A DNA stretch of 5,218 bases from NCBI GenBank assembly GCA_024276815.1, contig JAJRWM010000082.1, positions 1 to 5,218 on the forward strand, in the 5' to 3' direction. The position numbers and the translations under genes are program-made. Numbering within the stretch: the first letter of the stretch is position 1; each line of letters begins with the position of its first letter. The DNA comes from a bacterium (GTDB lineage: Bacteria > JACRDZ01 > JAJRWM01). The notes under the pieces are model-generated. The model saw only the letters and a list, made by a program, of their open reading frames with translations, did no database searches and was not told the origin of the DNA. Below, one piece after another: positions 1 through 5,218 of this stretch.

Positions 1-2202
1 CTTAACGTTAAAACTGAAACGCCCCGGCTGGTAACCGCGAATTTTCGAGGCCGGAAGCCGGGCGAAGAGTTGGCGTATTAGATCAAAGACTTTAGTGTAG
101 GTGGCCGGGTTGGAGCGAGGTGTGCGGCCGATTGGTTTTTGGTCAATATCGATGATCTTGTCAATATGTTCCAAGCCCTTGATGCTTTTGTGTTTTCCCG
201 GTCTTTTGAGGGAATGGTACAGCGATTGGGCGATAGCTTTATAGAGAGTCTCGATAACCAGCGTGCTTTTACCCGAACCGGAAACTCCCGTAACGCAGCT
301 AAATACACCCAGCGGGAATTTGGCGTTAATGTTTTTCAGGTTGTTCTCGCAGGCTCCGATGACTTGAATGCGCTGTTTGCTTTTACGGCGTTTCAAAGGT
401 GTCGGGATCGTCAGTTCTTTCCTTAAATATTTGCCGGTCAAGGATTTTTCGCTGGCCAGCACAGCGTCTAGTTTTCCGCTGACCACAACCTCGCCGCCAT
501 GCTCACCGGCCGCCGGCCCCATATCAATGATGAAATCCGCCGATCGGATGGTCTCTTCATCATGCTCGACCACCAAAACCGTATTGCCCAAATCTTTCAG
601 CCTGAAAAGCGTGTCCAGGAGCCGCTTATTATCACGCTGATGCAGTCCAATACTGGGTTCATCCAGAATATACAGAACGCCCATTAAGGAAGAGCCGATT
701 TGGGTCGCCAGGCGGATTCGCTGGGCTTCGCCGCCTGATAACGTGCCGGCTTGTCGTTCAAGCGAAAGATACTCCAGGCCGACATTGGCGAGAAAGGTCA
801 GGCGTTCCCTTATTTCCTTGAGGATTTTATCGGCGATAAAGCGGTCCTGCTCGCTAAGGGTTAAATTTTCAAAAAAATGTTTGGCTTCCTTGATGGAATA
901 TTCGCTGATTTCAGTGATATTGAGATCTTTTATCTTTACCGCCAGGCTCTCAGGTCTTAACCTTTTACCCTCGCAGGCCGGACAGGGCAAAGTGCTCATG
1001 TAACGACCGATCTCCTGCCGCATATTTTCCGAACTGGTTTCTTTATAACGTCTGGTCAAATTAGGGATGATTCCCTCATAACGGCTGGTATGACGATGTT
1101 CATAACTGGATGATTTAAAATACATATCAATTTTTTCGTTTGTCCCGTAGAGCACCATATTCTGATGTTCGGGCGTCAATTCCTTGAAAGGAACATCCAG
1201 CCTGAATCCGTAATGATTCGAAACGGAATGGAGCATGGAATAATAATAATTCTTGAAATTACCGCTCCAGGGAGCTAAGGCTCCGCCCAGAATGGAGCGG
1301 TTCTTGTCCGGCACCACCAGGTCGGGGTCGATAATCATTTGAGAGCCTAAGCCGCCGCAGCCGGAACAAGCCCCATAGGGATTGTTAAACGAGAACATGC
1401 GGGGCGTTAGCTCTAAAAGGCTGATACCGCAGTCAACACAGGATAATTGTTCGGAGAAAAGGTGTATTTTACTGTTCTTTTCCAGTAATTCCTCGACATA
1501 GACAATTCCCTCTCCCATCTTCAGGCAAGTCTCAATTGATTCAGTTAACCGCTTGCGGATGTCTTTTTTAATTACCAAACGGTCAACGACAAGATCAATG
1601 TCGTGTTTTTTCTTTTTGTCCAGCGCGGGGACTTCATCAAGAGGATAAACCTTGCCGTCTACTTTGACCCGGACAAACCCCTCCTTTTGTATATCGGCGA
1701 AAATATGGCGGTATTCGCCTTTTCTCCCCTTGATGAGCGGAGCCAGTAACTGTAACCTGGTTCCTTCCGGCATCGTCAGTATGTTATCGATAATCTCATC
1801 AACAGATTGTGAAGCTATGGGCTTGCCGCATTTATAGCAGGTTGGCTTGCCGACACGGGCGTATAAAAGTCTCAGATAATCGTAAATCTCGGTTATCGTG
1901 CCGACAGTGGAACGGGGGTTTTTGCTGGTGGTTTTCTGCTCGATAGAAATTGCCGGTGAAAGACCTTCGATATAATCAACATCGGGTTTTTCCATTAGTT
2001 GCAGGAATTGCCGGGCATAGGCCGAGAGCGATTCGACGTAGCGACGCTGGCCTTCGGCGTAAATGGTGTCGAAGGCCAGGGATGATTTCCCAGAGCCGCT
2101 TAGTCCGGTAATTACCACTAATTTATCCCGGGGGATCTTGACCTGGATGTTTTTTAAATTATGCTCCCTGGCGCCTTTTACCAGGATATGTTTGTGACTC
2201 AT
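1..2202 (-). CDS. uvrA: UvrA, excinuclease ABC subunit A (partial, C-terminus off the left edge)
   Basis: Damage-recognition ATPase of nucleotide excision repair; as a dimer it scans DNA with UvrB and hands the lesion over before UvrC cuts. The frame is open from ATG at 2202 to base 1, giving 734 codons where the family usually has about 940. The visible protein has N-terminal [10 protein letters not shown], a first Walker [10 protein letters not shown] (residues 33-41), signature LSGGEAQ (488-494), Walker B YILDEP (511-516) with H-loop His547, and a second Walker [10 protein letters not shown] (639-647). Cysteine pairs C255/C258 and C279/C282 form the zinc module of the insertion region. C122/C125 and C407/C410 may supply another zinc site (inference). 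The visible end, [13 protein letters not shown], is the conserved stretch just before the last zinc finger, so that finger and the second signature and Walker B lie outside. The start is chosen because the family begins a few residues before the GAR-x-HNL motif. No frameshift is seen. Confidence 0.98.
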   Translation of the reverse strand, partial: MSHKHILVKGAREHNLKNIQVKIPRDKLVVITGLSGSGKSSLAFDTIYAEGQRRYVESLSAYARQFLQLMEKPDVDYIEGLSPAISIEQKTTSKNPRSTVGTITEIYDYLRLLYARVGKPTCYKCGKPIASQSVDEIIDNILTMPEGTRLQLLAPLIKGRKGEYRHIFADIQKEGFVRVKVDGKVYPLDEVPALDKKKKHDIDLVVDRLVIKKDIRKRLTESIETCLKMGEGIVYVEELLEKNSKIHLFSEQLSCVDCGISLLELTPRMFSFNNPYGACSGCGGLGSQMIIDPDLVVPDKNRSILGGALAPWSGNFKNYYYSMLHSVSNHYGFRLDVPFKELTPEHQNMVLYGTNEKIDMYFKSSSYEHRHTSRYEGIIPNLTRRYKETSSENMRQEIGRYMSTLPCPACEGKRLRPESLAVKIKDLNITEISEYSIKEAKHFFENLTLSEQDRFIADKILKEIRERLTFLANVGLEYLSLERQAGTLSGGEAQRIRLATQIGSSLMGVLYILDEPSIGLHQRDNKRLLDTLFRLKDLGNTVLVVEHDEETIRSADFIIDMGPAAGEHGGEVVVSGKLDAVLASEKSLTGKYLRKELTIPTPLKRRKSKQRIQVIGACENNLKNINAKFPLGVFSCVTGVSGSGKSTLVIETLYKAIAQSLYHSLKRPGKHKSIKGLEHIDKIIDIDQKPIGRTPRSNPATYTKVFDLIRQLFARLPASKIRGYQPGRFSFNVK

Positions 2203-2215
2203 AAAGTTACTCAAA

Positions 2216-2221
2216 CCACCT
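2216..2221 (-). promoter_or_regulatory. possible ribosome binding site of uvrA
   Basis: On the minus strand AGGTGG precedes the uvrA ATG by 13 bases. It matches the AGGTG part of the anti-SD complement, but the spacing is longer than usual. An in-frame TTG at 2212-2214 lies too close to this site to be a better start. No convincing -35/-10 pair was found upstream by eye. Confidence 0.4.
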
Positions 2222-2237
2222 TTTACAAGCTTACAGA

Positions 2238-2265
2238 CAGGCCAGTGGGCCTGCTTTATTAAAGC
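2238..2265. repeat. two abutting palindromes in the uvrA upstream region
   Basis: CAGGCC (2238-2243), a 4-base loop and GGCCTG (2248-2253) form a perfect 6-bp stem. It is directly joined to the 13-base palindrome GCTTTATTAAAGC (2253-2265), sharing base 2253. They lie 36-63 bases upstream of the uvrA ATG. They could be an operator, a 5'-leader structure or a residual terminator. The T-rich arm follows the GC-rich stem only when read on the plus strand, where no gene ends. This does not match the LexA boxes CTGT-N8-ACAG or GAAC-N4-GTTC. The function is unknown. Confidence 0.45.
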
Positions 2266-2287
2266 AAATTAAAACCTTCTAAGCGGC

Positions 2288-2419
2288 TTGTGGGGGAACC
2301 AGTAATGTCATTCCAGCGTATGCAGGAATCTAGTGGATTCCCGTTTGCACGGGAATGACAAATAAGGTCTTTTCCCCGGAAGACTGACGCATTACAACAC
2401 CGCCCCCAATCCCCCACAA
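2288..2419. repeat. 10-bp inverted repeat bracketing the palindromic unit
   Basis: TTGTGGGGGA at 2288-2297 is exactly repeated in inverse orientation at 2410-2419 (TCCCCCACAA). It encloses 132 bp that include the GTCATTCC-type repeat. The arrangement looks like terminal inverted repeats of a small non-autonomous element, but flanking bases 2280-2287 and 2420-2427 show no target-site duplication. The C-rich composition also makes a chance match more likely. Read as a possible MITE boundary only. Confidence 0.35.
2306..2360. repeat. dispersed palindromic repeat, GTCATTCC...GGAATGAC type
   Basis: A 55-bp unit bounded by perfect 9-bp inverted ends, TGTCATTCC (2306-2314) and GGAATGACA (2352-2360). 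Inside are two hairpins. The left one pairs ATTCC (2310-2314) with GGAAT (2325-2329) plus a GC/GC inner pair across an A-A mismatch. The right one pairs ATTCCCGT (2337-2344) with ACGGGAAT (2349-2356) around the loop TTGC. The pattern of GTCATTCC-NGCG-NNGC-NGGAATC joined to GGATTCCCG...CGGGAATGAC is a well-known intergenic repeat family, seen in many bacterial genomes and resembling Neisseria dRS3-like units. It encodes no protein. It is probably a non-autonomous, MITE- or REP-like sequence. Confidence 0.8.
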
Positions 2420-2428
2420 AAACTTTCA

Positions 2429-2444
2429 TTTGCCTCTCGGCAAA
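2429..2444. repeat. short hairpin with GNRA loop on the minus strand
   Basis: TTTGCC (2429-2434) and GGCAAA (2439-2444) form a perfect 6-bp stem around a 4-base loop. On the transcribed minus strand the loop reads GAGA, a GNRA type. The T run precedes the stem and the next bases are TGAAAGTTTTT, so it is a poor fit to an intrinsic terminator for the leftward operon. The role is unknown. Confidence 0.4.
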
Positions 2445-2477
2445 AAACGTACAACTGATAGTACTTTACTCCAGAAG

Positions 2478-2543
2478 TAGCGAAGCGCTATTTCCTTAGG
2501 TCGGTTGACCTGCGAAGCGTGTTAGAAGAGGTCTTCCGACCTC
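2478..2543. repeat. cluster of three hairpins at the 3' end of the iron-sulfur gene
   Basis: Three perfect stems follow one another: TAGCG/CGCTA (2478-2482, 2486-2490), AGGTC/GACCT (2498-2502, 2507-2511) and GAGGTC/GACCTC (2528-2533, 2538-2543). The last two share the AGGTC/GACCT arm. The octamer GCGAAGCG occurs twice, at 2480-2487 and 2512-2519. The rightmost stem starts inside the TGA stop of the iron-sulfur gene. On the minus strand it has a GGAA loop followed by TTCTAAC, a weak T tract. It may protect or end the operon mRNA, or the cluster may be a REP-like repeat. Confidence 0.5.
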
Positions 2544-3648
2544 AAACTCTGACAAGCTGATACTCACGACTTCCCAAACCGCAATCGCTTGCGTAGTCGA
2601 GTTGTATTTCCCAGTCAATATTGGGGAAAGCCGCCCGGAATTTATCAGTTTCGGCGATAGCGATGTTGGCGATTCTCGAATTGGGATTAACCGGCTGCTG
2701 GTTGACCAGATCAACGGACGCCTGGTCTATTTGTACCAAATTTGTACCGCAAAGTATGCCGATATCGGGTACTATCGGCGCATCGTTGTAGGGGTAACAA
2801 TCACACTCAGGAGAAATGTCCATTAAAAAATTAAGGTAGCCTACCTTACTGCCTTTATCTTCGATAATTGCTTTCGAATACTCAACCATCTTTTCCTGAA
2901 AATTAGAAATCGATTCGTTCCAGACAATATTAATCGCGCCCTCAGCGCAAACAGCGATACATTCACCGCAGCCTAAACAAAGATCAGGAGTGATGCCGGC
3001 TTTTTTGTTTGTCAGGGCAATCGCTCCCGCCGGACACCAATTTATGCAACGACCGCAACCAATACAGCGGGTTTTGTCAAACGCCGGGGTGACTGAGGAA
3101 TGCATGGCCAGCTTGCCCTTTTTGCTCGCCGCTCCCATGCCTATGTTTTTGATCGCTCCGCCAAAACCACTCATTTCATGGCCTTTGAAATGGGCGACAC
3201 TCAAGAGAAAGTCGGCGTCGTGAATCTCCTTGCCGTAGGAAATTTCCTTGAAATGTTTGTAGTTAACAGAGTTGGAATGGTAACTGTCGCCTATTAGGCC
3301 GTCTCCAATAATAATCGGGGCGCCAACCGAGCTGTAGTCGAAACCATTTTCAAAAGCGGCTTCAAGATGCTCAATCGCTCTGGCCCGACGACCGTTATAC
3401 AAGGTACTGCAATCAGTCAGAAAAGGCCGCCCGCCTTTCTTTTTTACCAGGGAAACAATCTTCCTGAGGTAAACCGGACGTATATAGGCGGTATTGCCGG
3501 GTTCGCCGAAATGAAGTTTGATCGCTACTTTATCATGCTTGACCAAAGTGTTGAAAATACCCGAAAGTTCAATTATTCGCTCCAGTCTTTGCAGGAGGTT
3601 TTCCTGTGAACTGGATTTTATTTCCGCTAAATATACTTTTCCGGTCAT
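2542..3648 (-). CDS. DUF362 / COG2768-type iron-sulfur protein with two 4Fe-4S motifs
   Basis: A complete 368-residue protein of an uncharacterised Fe-S centre family; its reaction is unknown. Residues ~1-185 are the DUF362-like part, with conserved stretches KVAIKLHFGEPGNTAYIRP (40-58), FLTDCSTLY (76-84) and HFKGHEMSGFGGAIKNIGMG (153-172). A ferredoxin segment follows: C195-x2-C198-x2-C201-x3-C205-P and C224-x2-C227-x2-C230-x3-C234, the classical ligands of two [4Fe-4S] clusters. The C-terminal part holds CDCYPYNDAPIVPDIGIL (282-299) and GLGSREY (357-363), both family-like. No signal peptide or membrane segment is seen, so it is probably cytosolic and could pass electrons or bind a redox substrate (inference). 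The start is an ATG overlapping the upstream stop by 4 bp. Around residues 302-308 the sequence is TNLVQID, where relatives as I recall them usually read DPVAID. Full family length; no frameshift. Confidence 0.93.
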   Translation of the reverse strand: MTGKVYLAEIKSSSQENLLQRLERIIELSGIFNTLVKHDKVAIKLHFGEPGNTAYIRPVYLRKIVSLVKKKGGRPFLTDCSTLYNGRRARAIEHLEAAFENGFDYSSVGAPIIIGDGLIGDSYHSNSVNYKHFKEISYGKEIHDADFLLSVAHFKGHEMSGFGGAIKNIGMGAASKKGKLAMHSSVTPAFDKTRCIGCGRCINWCPAGAIALTNKKAGITPDLCLGCGECIAVCAEGAINIVWNESISNFQEKMVEYSKAIIEDKGSKVGYLNFLMDISPECDCYPYNDAPIVPDIGILCGTNLVQIDQASVDLVNQQPVNPNSRIANIAIAETDKFRAAFPNIDWEIQLDYASDCGLGSREYQLVRV

Positions 3649-5218
3649 TTCCCCTCCCCCAGTTTCTCCAGGTGGCTTAAAGCTGTTTTGATAAAAGGTT
3701 TCTCACGTTCTATTGATTGCGCTCTCTCCAGGTATTGCCGCCAAACACTCACGGCCTCGCCTGGTTGCGACTTTTCCAGGAGTAAAGCCAGGTTATAATA
3801 CGCGGCCAGGTAATCGGGATTAGTCGCGATCAGCCGCTGATAAGTTTTGAGAGCCTCGTCTGGTCGCTCATTTCGTTCTAACGCCCTGGCGTAATTAAAA
3901 TTAACTTCACTATGCCCAGGCGCTATCTTGATGGCTCTCTCCAGTAAACGTAACTCAAGATTATACTCTTTTTGCTGGTCATAAACAAGGCTGAGGTTAA
4001 TATAGTTGTCAATTATTTCCGGGGCCAGCTCCAGCGCTTTAAGATAATAAGCCGCGGCCTTTACGAGGTTGTGTGATAACTCGTTGGCATAGGCCAGCTT
4101 CGAGTAGACACGAGACGCCTGAGGTGTGATTTTGAGGATGTTTTGATAGTTGTTATTGGCCTGCTGATATCGCTTGGCCCGCAAATTGTAATCAGCTATC
4201 TTTTCCTGGAGCCAAACCAGATAATGGCCGATTTTTGTCGCCTGATCAAATAACCGGTAAGCTTTTTCCATATTGCCCGCTTTTAAAGCCCGCTCGCCTC
4301 TCTCAAAAGCGTAAAATGCTTGCGTGTATTCCTTTATCTTGAATTCGTTTTTAATGCCACTCAGGTCCTGCGTTTTGTAGTTAACCGCGATAAGTGACGC
4401 CGGAATCAAGAGAAGCAGAGCGCAGGCAGCGGAACCGGCGTATTCATTTTTTGGCTGTAACCAGTTAATTAGCGAATCCAGAGCTTTGGTAAAGGCTATT
4501 GAAATACAGATCAGGCTGGCTAATCCTACCGCCAGGATGTCGCCAACATTGATGAACTGGCTGTATAACAGGTCCATGGCAATCAGTAAAATCAGGTAAT
4601 AAAACAGTGTTTTTTCATGCCGGAAAAGTAGATAGAGGCCAACCAGGCCCACAAAGTAGTAAAGGGGGAATATTTGCTTTCTTAAAAAAGTTACAATAAA
4701 TGAAAAACGCTCCGTAAGCGCTTTCCGGCTGGTGGTGGAAGAAAAAAACATCTCCTTATAGGTGCGGCTGGTTACGTGGTCAACCAACTTGCTGAAGGTT
4801 TTGGGCTTGGGCCACCGGGAAGGCGGATCAGCGTTCGCCCGAATGCCGAGAGTGGCGTAAAGCAGGAAGCCAAGGCACATCAAGGCAGTGATGACTATAA
4901 ACGGTTTCAAGCGGAAAGTGTGTCTGGGGTAATGCGAAACCGCTAACAGTACCAGCGATGGCAACAGGATAACCATGATCAGGTGATGAGATACGCTGAC
5001 TCCATAGATAAAAGTGACCAGATACACCAGATGCCGGGGATTGACAGGCAGAGGCGCTATCGATAAATAGATTAATAAGGCCAAGAAAAAGGTGTAAATG
5101 GTATAAACTTCCGCTATGGTTGACTGCGCCCAGAAAACCGGTAAAAAAGCTATGATTAACGCCGACCCCAAAGCCACTGTCCTGAATTTGGTGATTTTAC
5201 GGCTGATTAAATAGACCA
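3645..5218 (-). CDS. DUF2723-like membrane protein with C-terminal TPR repeats (partial, N-terminus off the right edge)
   Basis: The frame is open to the right edge: 523 visible residues, ending in TGA at 3645-3647. A GTG at 5175-5177 could be taken as a start, but 13 sense codons precede it and the sequence enters mid-domain, so the gene is truncated. Numbering from that GTG, about eight to nine hydrophobic segments span residues 3-267. Motifs WAQSTIAEVYTIY (16-28), SHHLIMVILLPSL (63-75) and GIRANADPPSRWPKPKTF (111-128) resemble DUF2723 (PF11028), a GT-C-type family that includes human TMEM260, a protein O-mannosyltransferase. Residues ~285-490 form about six TPR units with the usual A-x-Y-x-x-A-L-x-L-x-P endings, e.g. 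YYLKALELAP (377-386) and LERAIKIAP (412-420). The TPR part probably faces outside the cytoplasm, as in GT-C enzymes (inference). The catalytic first loop, usually near a DSGE motif, is not in view. Glycosyl transfer is plausible; substrate unknown. Confidence 0.88.
   Translation of the reverse strand, partial: VYLISRKITKFRTVALGSALIIAFLPVFWAQSTIAEVYTIYTFFLALLIYLSIAPLPVNPRHLVYLVTFIYGVSVSHHLIMVILLPSLVLLAVSHYPRHTFRLKPFIVITALMCLGFLLYATLGIRANADPPSRWPKPKTFSKLVDHVTSRTYKEMFFSSTTSRKALTERFSFIVTFLRKQIFPLYYFVGLVGLYLLFRHEKTLFYYLILLIAMDLLYSQFINVGDILAVGLASLICISIAFTKALDSLINWLQPKNEYAGSAACALLLLIPASLIAVNYKTQDLSGIKNEFKIKEYTQAFYAFERGERALKAGNMEKAYRLFDQATKIGHYLVWLQEKIADYNLRAKRYQQANNNYQNILKITPQASRVYSKLAYANELSHNLVKAAAYYLKALELAPEIIDNYINLSLVYDQQKEYNLELRLLERAIKIAPGHSEVNFNYARALERNERPDEALKTYQRLIATNPDYLAAYYNLALLLEKSQPGEAVSVWRQYLERAQSIEREKPFIKTALSHLEKLGEGK
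3653..3657 (-). promoter_or_regulatory. Shine-Dalgarno site of the iron-sulfur gene, inside the upstream CDS
   Basis: GGAGG, within the purine run GGGGGAGGGG (3651-3660), lies 4 bases before the ATG at 3646-3648. The same bases encode the last residues (GEG) of the upstream membrane/TPR gene. With the ATGA overlap this points to translational coupling and fixes the start codon. Confidence 0.85.

Larger units (their letters stand above)
2203..2541. other. non-coding gap rich in small inverted repeats
   Basis: This 339-bp stretch between the iron-sulfur gene and uvrA holds no credible gene: the only open frames are short and lack family-like sequence. It contains at least eight short perfect or near-perfect inverted repeats, at 2238-2253, 2253-2265, 2310-2329, 2337-2356, 2367-2384, 2429-2444, 2478-2490 and 2498-2511. 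A ninth at 2528-2543 straddles the stop of the upstream gene. Because both flanking genes run leftwards, this is the 3' region of the iron-sulfur gene and the 5' region of uvrA. No tRNA, CRISPR or classical riboswitch was recognised. Confidence 0.75.

Noticed and set aside
139-1003. Several plus-strand open frames of 60-95 codons opposite uvrA
   Set aside because: They lie antisense to a clearly conserved uvrA frame with intact motifs and have no family-like sequence or good ribosome sites.
2400-2421. Possible G-quadruplex on the minus strand
   Set aside because: Only two long G runs plus a GG are present, too few for a stable four-run quadruplex.
2528-2543. Strong intrinsic terminator of the leftward operon
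   Set aside because: The stem is only 6 bp and is followed by TTCTAAC and not a real T tract, so it is listed as a hairpin only.
2496-2714. Minus-strand 72-codon open frame overlapping the end of the iron-sulfur gene
   Set aside because: It lies mostly inside the conserved C-terminus of the iron-sulfur protein in another frame and runs into the hairpin cluster.
2602-3609. Plus-strand open frames opposite the iron-sulfur gene
   Set aside because: They are shadows of a conserved 368-residue minus-strand gene whose cysteine motifs are intact.
5175-5177. GTG as the true start of the membrane/TPR gene
   Set aside because: The frame stays open for 13 more codons to the window edge, no ribosome site precedes it, and the DUF2723-like region would lack its conserved first part.

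Overview
The window reads as a bacterial chromosome segment with three genes, all on the minus strand. Transcription therefore runs from the right edge to the left: a membrane protein with a TPR tail (cut at the right edge), then an iron-sulfur protein, then the DNA-repair gene uvrA (cut at the left edge). No taxon can be named safely. The iron-sulfur protein with two bacterial-ferredoxin-type clusters fits an anaerobic or microaerophilic lifestyle. A GT-C-like membrane protein carrying TPRs fits a Gram-negative-type or candidate-phylum bacterium. Both points are inference. Genes start at ATG with purine-rich ribosome sites, and the standard genetic code holds throughout.

Layout: 1-2202 is uvrA, missing its C-terminal ~200 residues. 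2203-2541 is a 339-bp non-coding gap packed with small perfect inverted repeats. One of them is a 55-bp palindromic unit of the widely dispersed GTCATTCC/GGAATGAC type. 2542-3648 is a complete COG2768/DUF362-type protein with two 4Fe-4S motifs. 3645-5218 is the C-terminal 523 residues of a DUF2723-like multi-spanning membrane protein followed by about six TPR units.

The membrane/TPR gene and the iron-sulfur gene overlap by 4 bp (ATGA), and a strong GGAGG site lies inside the end of the upstream gene. They are almost certainly co-transcribed and translationally coupled. uvrA faces the same way but sits behind the hairpin-rich gap, so it may have its own promoter, although none is obvious. uvrA is a housekeeping gene. 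The DUF2723-TPR and DUF362 pair is the only part of the window with unexplained biology, and I see no clear evidence of a new multi-gene system here.
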